A stretch of 64,000 nt of DNA from Portulaca oleracea (lineage: Eukaryota; Streptophyta; Magnoliopsida; Caryophyllales; Portulacaceae). Below, piece by piece: positions 45,875 to 57,039 of the stretch. The position numbers and the translations under genes were made by a program. Under the pieces are notes generated by a model, which ran no database searches, was not told where the DNA came from, and worked only from the letters and a program-made list of their open reading frames with translations. How positions within the stretch are numbered: position 1 is the stretch's first letter; every line of letters begins with the position of its first letter. The stretch spans positions 23,930,355 through 23,994,354 of the forward strand of contig CM055877.1 in assembly GCA_029582165.1 (NCBI GenBank), given 5' to 3'.

Positions 45875-46130
45875 ATTATAAAATATTCAGTATTATTTCG
45901 ACCATTCATATACTTCCAACGATTGAGATGTGTCATTGACTTTCATTGTTTATAGCCATAGATACCCAGAATAACATTTATGCACATTGTCAAACACATA
46001 TGAATGATTATAAAATATTCAGTATTATTTCGACCATTTATATACTTCCAACTATTGAGATGTGTCATTGGCTTGCATAGGTTATAGCCATAGATGCCCA
46101 GAATAACATTTTCATGAGAATGAGAAGAAG
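45869..46130. repeat. 131-bp tandem duplication
   Basis: ATGAATGATTATAAAATATT starts at 45869 and again at 46000; both units continue to CCCAGAATAACATTT with few differences. A third partial copy lies at 48409. Confidence 0.85.
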
Positions 46131-46642
46131 TGTTTAGCAAGCATAACATTTATCACAAGTCTAGATCATTAGTTTTCCATATACAATACAACCAATAAAT
46201 TGTTACCTAGTGGTTAGGATTGAAACCCTAAATACATCAGGTCTGAGGTTTGGTTCACCCTTTGTCCTTGTTATAATTGCATACTCAAATATAACCTTAC
46301 TATGACTTATAGTTGGATGATGTCAAATGAAATATGTTATTAATATTCTTTATTTAAAAAAATCTTATAACTAGACCTAGTAATCTGATTCCAAGTGATA
46401 GTATCATTAAGTTTTTTTATAACTAACGACAATCTTGGAAATCTCATCCTCCACCACATATAATCATATACTTGTAATCTTTAATCAAGTCAGGTACATA
46501 ATTTTCATACCTAGCTCTAATGAGAAAATATCTAGTAAACATTCTCACATATGTTAGTAGTTTTGTTTTATTTTTCAAATGCATACCTTGTTGAATAGTT
46601 AGTAAAAGTTATAAAGGAAATAAATGTATTTATTCTATTGAA

Positions 46643-46985
46643 TGTCCCACATCGATAGAATAGTATTGTCTCTACCTCCTAGGGAGTATAAATAGGTTCT
46701 CCTATTTATTGTCCCACATGGACAAAATAAAATAACCTCTAGCTCTTTATAAGTTAAAGAGTCATATTGGGTTATAAATAAATACTCTATGGACTGTGCT
46801 AACCTGTGCTTGGGTTAAGGTTCAATGCTCGCATTGAACCGCACACGCACACGCGGCGTGGGCTGTAGGGCGCTAGAGGCGCTTAGTAGGCGCACTTGGC
46901 TCTTGACACGTGAGCTCGAAGCCTTAGGAGCTGACAACTAAATAACATTTATTTATTATTATTTTGTTTTTTTTTAACAGTTGAA
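46643..46985 (+). repeat. possible LTR fragment
   Basis: TGTCCCACATCGATAGAA is a common plant LTR start; GTATAAATAGG (about 46688) would be its TATA box. The GC-rich part CGCACACGCACACGCGGCGT follows. The right end is uncertain. A short hairpin (GGACAGGAT / ATCCTGTCC) lies just beyond at 46992-47024. Confidence 0.4.
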
Positions 46986-47535
46986 TGCAGTTGGACAGGA
47001 TTAACTGCCAACCGTTCATCCTGTCCAAGAGCATTGAATGTGCCATGCCATCATCCTTATCCTTATCTCCTTATCCAGACAGAGAAGTTCATCAAGGGGG
47101 ATTGATTATATATATGTCAATCCAGGAAGCTTTGTTGTATCTTGGAGACACGAATTTGCATGAGGGGCAAATCTTGTCTTAAAGAAAGTGATCACATTCA
47201 TGCCTTAAAGCATCAATCCCATCTCTGAATTCCTAACATACCTTAGTTAAATATTCCAAAAGATTGTGTAGGTTGAATCCATAAAGTTGTTGGAATTTAG
47301 CGTTAGATAGATTTGGATGGGTCACTCCACCTAAAGGCATATCATGATTCATAGGTGGTGGATACTTTCAACTTTAAGGCAAATGTACATTTAAGTTATA
47401 TTTTTATCGTCGTATATTTAACAAAATAAATTAGCATATGTTATCATGAGGAATATAATATAAAACCCAAACATCAAAATATTTCCAAATTAAACACAAC
47501 TATCAAAATCTAAGAAGCACATAATTTTGACAGTA

Positions 47536-48383
47536 GAAAAAGGAGACAATACCGATCGAGAATTAATTGTCAGGTTTTCCAATTCCCCTAGTGTCAACTT
47601 TGACCCGATTTCCTTATTGTCTTTTTTTAATCCTAGGACTAGTTTATCTTCGTCGCTTTACCAGATTTCCTTATTTTCTTTTTTTTAAATCCTAGGACTA
47701 GTTATGTTTTCCTTTTTTTTTTAAATCCTAGGACTAGTTTATCTTCATCCCTTTACTAGATTTCCTTATTTTCTTTTTTTTTAATCCTAGGACTAGTTTT
47801 ATATTTCTCCTCGTGAGATGTAGATAGTTTTAGAAATTAATGATACATTTTCATATCTGGTAGTCACAGTTTTTTTGGTTTCACTTGGGTGATTTATCTC
47901 ATAGATTATATTTGAATGTTCTATCTCATAAATTATTTGACTAAAATTAAATATAATACCTCATAAATAAATTAAATCTGGCTGTTTTATCTCATAAATT
48001 AATATCTCATAGTTTTACAAATAAATATATCATAAATTGAATTAATGGATGATGTCATTTAGAATTTAACATTAAAAGAATCATTTAAGATAGACGGCAG
48101 CAAAATCATACCCGAATATAGACAGCTAGAAACCCTAAAAAATCCTAGGTTAATTAAGAGTTGGTGACTACTATATATAGACAATAGCCACCAACCAGAA
48201 ACAAATAACACATGATACACCCAGATAACCACCGGGTGATTTAAAAACATTCAAATACTTAAACACAGTCAAAATTCAAATTTCTGCAGCATAAGTTGTT
48301 CTGAAGCAAAAACTTGTCAAATAGCCAACCAGAGGGGTGGTACATACAATTCAGGTACGTCAAAACCCTTCAACTACAAATTC
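47536..48383 (+). repeat. duplicated segment, copy 2
   Basis: Homologous to 44975-45874 as listed there. The CCTAGGACTAGTTT minisatellite has four units here against two or three in copy 1. TATA-like CTATATATAGACAATAGCCA at about 48171 and donor-like CAGGTACGTC at 48351. The acidic frame seen before copy 1 is missing here. Confidence 0.7.
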
Positions 48384-49021
48384 TAGTGCAGATTGTCAAA
48401 CATATATGAATGATTATAAGGTTTTCAGTATTATTTCGACCATTCAAGAACATATATATCCTACAACAATAAACTTTAATCTATTTAGTACCGTGTGTTC
48501 ATGTACTCAGCCTCCATTCTAACCAACTATCTTCCAGTTTCATCAGTGTAATATCCCATATGGTAAGCATTCCCCATCTTTGTAATACATGTAATCATAA
48601 GAGAACTTTAATAACATTACAAAAATATGTTTAGTTAAGAGACACCCATTTCAAGTACAAAAAAAAATAAAGCACTCAAACCCCTAGATACTTACTCCCT
48701 AATTATAATACCAATTAGCTTATAACAACACCAAATTGCCCCAACTAAGCAAATGCATCAAATTCCCCCAACTAAGCATATCTATCAGTATAATTGGCTA
48801 AGGTTGATATATTTTCAGATTTCTCTCTTTCATTGATGTTCATTAACTATATTACAGACAACCAACACACCAAAAAGTAACAAGAACAAAACAACGAAAC
48901 TAAAGATAACATAGTTATCCATTACTTGCTTTCAACTGAGCAGGAGAACTTTGCAAGATTGTTACGACCTGTTGAACTGCAAATCCTTCAAGAAATGTGT
49001 ATGAATGAAACCAGGATTGTG

Positions 49022-50509
49022 CTATGCCGCTGTCCTTGCTGGACTACTTGTGGAAGGAGTAAGATTCATGGTGCCAGAGTTGTCCTACAATCATAATCAA
49101 ATGAATAAAATTAAATGTGAACATTGCATAATAAAACAGTTAATTCAGAAAACTAAAGAAAATTACCTTATTTCTTACCTAATATCTCATTTTCTTATTT
49201 GAAAAATGAAATTTGTAATATGAAAGTGCATTTTCTGAATAGGTCACACACCCACACACACCTATATACATCCTTGAATTTTCCAATCTGAAATACTTAT
49301 TCTCTGTTCAGAAAATTGATCTTCAACTTTTTAAATTTAAAAAAAATTGATTTTCTAGTCAATTTTCAAATTAGAAAATTTGTAATAACATGGCAGGTTT
49401 AGGAATGAGTTGCTCTTATTTCTTCGCAAGCTCCTGTGTCACATTCTAGTCACTGATCTCTGTTCGAAATTGATTGCGATTGTTTTTCGTTGACGTGGAA
49501 AATTTAGGAAAGAGTTGAGTCTATTCTGGTGTCATTTTAAGGTATTAATCTTGAAGTTTCCACTTGAATAAGTCCCACATATCATGCAATTTTCTCTATT
49601 TTGTTTGATCTAATATCAAGATGTGCATTCCAAAGAATGGTCTGGTTATTGAATTTCTCTATTAGCCAAATCATATAATACATTTAGGGGACTGTTCTTT
49701 TCAAAGGTCAGCTTGGTTGTGTCAATGTACTCAACCTTTGCACACGTGCCTAAATTTACCTAAACTTAACCAGCTAACCTCCCTACATTGATTTAAACGT
49801 ACACAGTCTTCCCTGTATTTACCCAACTTATTTCCCATATGTAATTCAACCCTTGGAAAGAACAAACCCTTATCACACTAATAGCCCGCATAAGTTTGTT
49901 GGAAGATTTGGTGAATTAGTGTTGTGGAGTATTGACAAAAAAACTAACAATGCCCAAGATCATGTTGAGAGATGTCACATTTTGCATTAAGTATAACTAA
50001 TTTAGTCTCAATGTACTCATTTCTTACATAAACATCACATCTTTGATGATCAACCCATGAAATTTTCTGACACAAAAACAAAGCTCTTCCATTTTGACAC
50101 CCTTACAACAATTCATCGTGTAATTTTAGAACTTTTTATGCTTAACTCAATACCACTATTTATATCTATGAGAAAAATACAGATACAGTAATGTTGACGA
50201 TGAAAATGACGATTGATGATGCACAATGCTAAAAGTAGATTGAACAATTGGATGATAAGTTCATTTGATTTCCATACATAAGCATAGGGTATACTAATGC
50301 AAGGGAAAATATATTTTAACAACATCCACATACTTAAATGACGTCTGAATTCTAAAAATTGTATAATAGTTACTGGTATTTATCACAAATTCAAAACATA
50401 TGTATACAATATTTAGGGGAAAAAAGAAGAATCATTTGAGGATACCTTCCTGAGCCTCATGTCTAACAGCTCAGACCTAGCCCTGGCATCAGAAAGCTCA
50501 GCTTGATGC
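49022..50509 (-). other. possible two last exons of an unidentified minus-strand gene
   Basis: Exon 50509-50446 has AG before it (AACAG) and GT after (GTATCC) and encodes HQAELSDARARSELLDMRLRK, a heptad-like, coiled-coil-prone stretch. Exon 49084-49022 follows an AG (GATTGTAG) in the same phase and encodes DNSGTMNLTPSTSSPARTAA then TAG. The matching phases and clean splice sites across a 1,361-bp intron argue for a real or recently real gene end. I see no upstream exon before the Copia relic at 51.4 kb, and do not recognise the protein. Confidence 0.35.
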
Positions 50510-51399
50510 CTGTTAAATCACAACACGATTAAGAGTGAGTCAAATTAATTTGTTTCAAAAAAAATTGGTTAACTTCATTAATTATAATTTTATGTGATTG
50601 AAAGGTTAAAGTATAGCAAAAATATAAAGAGAGAAAATTATCATCGGACACTTTAAGGCGGGGCAAAAAAAGGGTGAGGCTTTGGAAACGCCACCGAGTC
50701 TTTATGCTCAACATAGGATGTGACACCGTTTCTTTGAATCGCACGGTAACTCATACTTCAGATCGCTCTGTCTCTCTCTCTTTACGTACATTGTATTTAC
50801 ACAGGATGTTTGACACAAAACGCCTGTATCAAAAGCTAAAGAAACATCTTTCTTGTTAGTAACAATTCACCATTAAAACTAGCATCCGCATCTAACTCCT
50901 ACCTCCATAACTTCATTCTCCTTTAAAATAGAAAAACCGATAATGTGCTCCATGTTGTAGAAAATGTGTTTTGTTGGGTAACGTCCTGGAATGAAAGGAT
51001 GGAAGTTAGAGAAACATGAGTGTTTTTTAAAAGAAGAGAATAAGGGATGTTAAGTTTATTGAAGATATTTTTCCCTTTGAAAAACTGCACAAGAGAAAAT
51101 TACAATAACATCTATAGTGGACAAACAACTTGCTCTTGAGGATGCTGAATGGGTACAATTTGGAGGCTCAGGTCATGAGCCAGAAGAGAGTAACTCAAGT
51201 GATGGAAATAATGGGTTGAACTCAGCGAAGACTCTTTGTTCGGGCTGCTGAAACAGATGAAGTAAGAAATGATATTGTAGACGATGTTACGGTTGGGCCA
51301 AAAAATGGGTCTAAAAGTAAAGGAAACCGTGAAAGTTAGCCAACTGTACAAGTTGTCACGCCTGAATCATAAATAAGTGACGTTGGGCTGCAAGCGTCT

Positions 51400-53795
51400 C
51401 CACCTGTGATAGGCTCATACTAGTCCAATTATCACCAAAATCAGTCTACTGTTGTGGAAATCAGAAGATCTCAACGGACTCGAAGACTAACAACCCAACT
51501 AAATGATTATATATGCTACAATGCAAGATCAAGAACCCCGTCCTCGCTACCTCGCCCATCCAAAGTGAGTCTCCAAATACACCTTATTCTTTGCATAATC
51601 ATGTAAAGTTGTGTGCAATTTTCTCCTTCGTATAAAAAGTTTTTGACAGGTATTATGAAAGTTAATGAGCCTATATTCTTTCATGAAATCATCAAGGAAG
51701 GTAAGTGGAATATGCAATGAATGAAGAAGTGTAGGCTTTCCACAAAACAAGCATATAGGATATTTTTGACCTTCTTGTTGGAAAAAGATCTATGGAATTC
51801 AAATGGGTCTATTGAGTAAAATACAACATGGATTGATTTGTCCAATGATACAAAGCTAGATTGTTATTCATGGAGACCATCAGAAAGAAGGTTTCGATTA
51901 TAATGAAATATTTGCACCTGCTGCAAAAATGACTAGTGTTCGTTGCTTCCTATTTGTTGCTATAGCTAAAGGTTGGGAACTATATCAATTAGATGTTGTT
52001 AGGAAAGTGTCCTAAAATCGCTCAGTTTCTTGATCTCGCAATTAGTTATTTCTTAATTATATTGGGATATTATTTAGGTTTCCCTATTATGTTGGGTTTC
52101 CTAATTGTATTAGATTCTAAATCTAATTGGAGTGGGAATCAAGGTAGGTTTATAGGGAGTTTTCCCTATAAATAGTGGGTCTTATTCGTCTTGTTTGGTG
52201 TGGTCAAGTTTGGGGCACCTCCTGTGGGAGGATGTGTATTATGATATTCAGAAATTTCGTATTCCCAATGGTGAGAGAGGTTTTGTTCAGAGTTTTGTTG
52301 ATAAAGAGCATGTGTCTCTTTCGGGTGGATCTCTTTCGGTGTTTGAGATATTTGTAATACTCTCTTTGTTGGATCTCGGGAGGAGATTGTTCGTTGTACT
52401 CTCTACCAATAGTGGATTCGTTAGCGTTTGTGTCGCGTGTGGTTTTTTCCCTATTTGGGTTTCCACGTTAAATCCTTGTCCCCTTTATTCTTGCATTTAT
52501 TTTTTCTCGATATCCAGCAGTCATCTTATTTTCACTTCCGCTGTGATAGATCTGCTCTTATATTAAAACCCTAACAGATGTTAATAATGCCTTCTTGCAC
52601 GGAGACCTCTATGTAGAATTCTATATGAAACTATCGTTAGGTTATAAAGCCTCCTTACTAAACAAAGTATGCAGACTAACAAAATCTCTTCATGAACTGA
52701 AGCAAGTACCTAGGTAATGGTTTGCAAAGCTATCATCTAAGCTCTTTGTGAGTATGGTTTGTAAAGTCCTATACAAATTATTCTTTCTTTACATATAAAA
52801 GAGATGGAGTTTTATGGTGGTTTTGGTTTATGTTGATAACATAATTCCAGCTATCAATAATGCGCCTAAATGCAAAAAGGTTCAAGTCTTATTTAGATAG
52901 GTGCTTTAGTATTAAAGATCTAAGGCCCTTGAAGTTATTTTTTGGGGACTGAGGTGGCAAGAGGTGAAAATGGTTTGTTTCTTTGTCAACTTTAGTATGC
53001 TTTTCAAAATTGTACATGAATGTGGAATATTAGGAGCCAAGCCTACCCCTTTCCCTATTCAGTAGAATCACAAACTTGCACTTGTCTCAATAGAGCCTTC
53101 ACAAGACCCAACTTCAAATAGGAGGCTTGTTGGTAGATCAATATATTTGACTCTAATGAGACCTGGCCTCACGTATGTTGTTCACATTCTTTCTAAATTC
53201 GTGCAAAATGCAAAGTAAGAACATATGAAAGCAGCAAAGAGGGTGATTCATTATATTAAGGACTCACCTAGGCACAAAACTCTTTTGCCAAAAAAATCCA
53301 ACCTTTAATTTGTCGCCTACTATGAATCAGATTGGGGAGCATGTCCTACTATTAGAAGGTCTATAACGGCAGATTTCATTACAGTTGGAGGAACACATGT
53401 ATCTTGGAAAAGCAAGAAGTAAACTACGATATCTCGTTTTTCAGTAGAAGTAGAATACCGTTCCATGGAAGCAACTACGTGTAAACTAATCTCTCTAAGA
53501 ACCTTTATCGCCACTTTAGGACTATCACTGACACTTTATTTTGTGATAATCAAGCAACCTTACTCATTGCTAGCAATCCCGTTAAGGATGAAATAATCAA
53601 ACATATAGAGATTGATTGTCAGTTCATTTGAGAGAAGGTTGAGGACCGATAGCTCCATCTAAGACCCTTACCAAGACCCTTGGAGAAGATACATAACAAG
53701 AAACAACCTACAAATATTTTTACCAAGACCCTTAGAAGAGATCTATTTCAATATTTGGTATCCAAGTTAAGCATTGTTAACCCTCATGCTACTTA
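51400..53795 (+). pseudogene. Copia-type relic: linker, reverse transcriptase, RNase H
   Basis: Broken frames give RRSQRTRRLTTQLNDYIC (linker, about 51464), YNEIFAPAAKMTSVRCFLFV and AIAKGWELYQLDV (RT start), then after an inserted LTR DVNNAFLHGDLYVEFY, LHELKQVPR and VYVDN at the catalytic YVDD position (last Asp replaced by Asn). RNase H follows: GACPTIRRSITADFITVGG, SVEVEYRSMEATTCKLISLR, DNQATLLIASNP, KHIEIDCQFI, and the terminal KTLRRDLFQYLVSKL. It is the natural continuation of relic B (41905-43450), on the same strand. Confidence 0.85.
51997..52576 (+). mobile_element. solo LTR, 580 bp, 5-bp target duplication
   Basis: TGTTAGGAAAG ... AAACCCTAACA, flanked by GATGT at 51992-51996 and 52577-52581. 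It splits the Copia RT exactly within the codons of QLDV/DVNNAF; removing it and one GATGT restores frame continuity. TATA box CTATAAATAGTGG near 52166. Related to the LTR at 28493. Confidence 0.95.
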
Positions 53796-54477
53796 AGGGA
53801 TAGTATTAACAAATAAGAGTACTTGTAGGTCTTGTACTGCATCCCTTGTGCTAGTAGTGTTAAGTTTGTTGCTTAGCACTCTATTCATTTTATATGTCTA
53901 GCATTAATGATGTATAAATATGGTTTCTGCTCTATCGTTTCAAGAAAGGAGGTAATTTGAGATACATGATTCTTCCAAACTTATCTTTTGCTATCTAAAT
54001 TTCCTTATATATGTGTATAAGCTTTTTGACTTAACTAAAATTATAATATGCCCCTAATCTTATGTGTATGATCTTAATATATAAAGCTTATTATGTGTTT
54101 TAATAGAAATCAAGGACCGAGATACAAGGATGTGTTGCAGGTAATTTTTCCCAGTGGGGACAGGGAAAACTTTGTCTTGATCCTTGTCCCTTCCCCACAC
54201 GGAGATTTAGAAACTTGCCCCATCCCCATCGTCATCCTCATCCACACTGAAGGCATGGAATTTTCCCCAATGCGGAGCAAGGCCCAAGTTAGGACGAGGA
54301 TTCCCATGTGACACCACCATTCCCAGGATCATGCACATTTTCCAAGCGAAACTGAAGGTTGACAAAATTCAATGGGAGCACTTTTGTGATTTTCATAAGA
54401 CCATTCAATTTTAATGAGATGTATTTTTGGTATCTTAATTAGGCCTCGTTGGAATCGATCAACTCTTCACTTGGTTG

Positions 54478-55128
54478 TGAGCATGACAGTCACATCCGAA
54501 GCAAATCCGCTCCGATCTACAGTAAAAAATTCGGTTCAAGTCTGATAAAAAGAAATCTGAATCCGAATCCGATTAAGAAAGTCCAACTTCGATTATAATT
54601 GGAGCAGATATGGAGGTGACCGCCTCCGATCCGAGTAAGCCCGATTAAGTCCGATTAGAATAATAAATATATAAAAAAATCTGAAAAACTATTATATGAC
54701 CGAGTTTGAGAATTTAGGGGGGAATTTAAAGCTTAGTTTGTTTTTTAAGAAAGGGTGTATTGCTAGTATTTTGACAGTTGACAGACTTTTTCTGACCTGT
54801 TGTAATGTTATATTTTTGTTACATAAAAAAATATTTTGATTTGTTGTTGGTGTTTCATTTTTTACAAGTAATGAGTATGATATATTAAATTACAAAAAAT
54901 ATTGTCAAAACGATAGAAATAAATAAATAAATAAATAAATAATACAAATACTAATTGGATCTCCGATTATAATCTGAGGACCTCCACCTCCGATTATAAT
55001 TGGAGGTGGAGGTTCATCCACCTCTGATTAATCGAATTTGGAGGTGAATCTCGACCTCCGATTATTTTAATTGGAGCGAAGGTGGAGGTACCCACCTCCG
55101 ATTCGCCTCCGACTCGTTGTCATGCCTA
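54478..55128. mobile_element. hAT MITE, 651 bp, 8-bp target duplication
   Basis: CTTGGTTG at 54470-54477 and 55129-55136. Ends TGAGCATGACAG and (reversed) TAGGCATGACAA. The interior is dominated by CTCCGAT/ATCGGAG phrases. A short (AAAT)n run lies at 54917-54942. Confidence 0.88.
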
Positions 55129-55191
55129 CTTGGTTGTCCTCTCTAAATATTTATTATTGAATGTAGGTTAGCCAATAATCAATTTTAAAAA

Positions 55192-55747
55192 GGATATTGG
55201 ATGACAATTGCTGACCTTTGGGGGTATTGGATTGTAATATAACGACCTTTACTATTGGACAACAATATCCCTAATCTTTATACTTAGGTGAGATTATTAT
55301 ACCAACAGTGATTAAGGGGGTGGTGACTGTTAACTGGTCTCGATTCTGACGTGACAGGCGGAGGAAAAATAATCGGCCCTTGCCCAATAACCCCGTTAAT
55401 CTCTCTATTTTCTCACTAACCCACGTTTAAAAAATCAGCCCTAATATAGTGATTAATGGGGTGGTGAATCGATCTTCATACTGACGTGAAACACAACCAA
55501 CAAATGTCTTATAATGTGGGTTAGTGAGAAAAACTAAGGGTTTAGTCAAGTCATTGGCTTGGGACAATTTTTTTCCCTTCGCCAGCCATGTTAGTGCGCA
55601 TGGAGACCGATTCACACCCCTTTAGTTAATTTTGGTATAACAATGTCACCCAAGTATAAAAGTCAGGGATATTGTTGTCCAATAGTAAATGTTGGTATAT
55701 CACAATCCAGCACTCCCAAAGGTTGGTATATTATCATCCAAAAACCC
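55192..55747. mobile_element. MULE-type MITE, 556 bp, 9-bp target duplication
   Basis: TTTTAAAAA at 55183-55191 and 55748-55756. Inverted ends (GGATATTGGATGA and, reversed, GGGTTTTTGGATGA) open arms of about 130 bp, with TTTACTATTGGACAACAATA shared in full. Related to 11218-11575 and 60115-60480. Confidence 0.92.
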
Positions 55748-57039
55748 TTTTAAAAATGTGATCTCCTAATAATATTTTCTACTAAGGGCTTGTTCCTTTA
55801 AACTCGTGGTAATTAAGTACTTATCATCAACATTTAGCATTGATCAACACTTTTCAGTATTGATTAGCACTAATTAATATTGTTCAACACTAGTCATCAT
55901 TGTTCAACACTGATTAGTACACCAAACATTTTTAATTTGTTAATAATTAAATAGTTAATTTTTTAAATGACTAAATTAGATTTTTAAAAAAAAACAATCA
56001 TTACAATTACAATTTTGTAAATTCTTTACATATTTGATTAACACGGATTGCACAAAATATACCAAACACAATAATACGTAAAAGATGATATAAACAATGT
56101 TATCTTTTCTAGTATTTCTTCTTGTATAAGTAATGAAGAGTATACAACAAAAGTATTTTTTTATTTTTTACATTTACTTGCAAGACAATTATGCATATTA
56201 TATAAGTTATAAGTTTACAATGCATATTATGCATGTCTCACAACTCCAATATCTTGGTAAAGTAAAGGGAGCATGGCTAAAACATATGCGATCTATTTGT
56301 CATAAGCTACTACGTCCGTTGAAATGTTTCATGCATAGAAAACTCAAAGTTCAAGACACATGGATGGAATTCTAAATTTTGAGTATATAATTGTACTATT
56401 ATTTTTTTTCTTTTTTGGAGAATACTAGTGTAGTTTTCTATTATAATAGCGTGTATCATCTCCAATATTATTTACATGATTCATCAAATCAAACACGAAG
56501 CTAAATAAAAAAAGCAATAAAATTCATAAAAATACATCAAGTCTAACCATAAATATTCATTAAAAGAAACAGAAAGATAATTTGAAATTAATTTACTTGA
56601 AAATTAGCAACTTAAACTTGAACAAGAAGGATACGACAACAACATAAGAGATTTGAAAAGGGATTAACACCCTAAAAATAATATCAATTGTTAGATAATA
56701 TTTTGGAGCGAATGAAATAAAACATTGTAATAAAGTAAGATCAGACTGGGAAAAAAATTGAGGGAAGATGACATGAAGTTAGGACTTGGAATGGAGGTTG
56801 AAAATCTTGAAGTTCTGAAGAAAGGAAATAAAAAGATAGTGTCTTTTTCTAAGTAATTATACTATTGATTATTAAAAATTCAAAATATAATTAATTATAT
56901 TGTTAATAAAAGAATATAACTAATTATATTGCTAATTGTCATTGCTAATGTAGCTAATTATACTATTAATTCTAACCAATAAAAATTTATAATATAACTA
57001 ATAGTATTGTTAATGAAAGAATATTGTTAATAAACTTTT

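Noticed and set aside
46992..47024. miRNA-like or terminator hairpin
   Set aside because: A 9-bp stem only; too short for a plant miRNA precursor, and no context.
52195..52566. 123-codon plus-strand frame
   Set aside because: Falls wholly within the 580-bp solo LTR and has no domain.
54093..54311. overlapping 72- and 65-codon frames on both strands
   Set aside because: The sequence is built of CCCCATCCCC/GGGGA-type phrases like a decayed DNA-transposon interior; no protein likeness and no clear ends.
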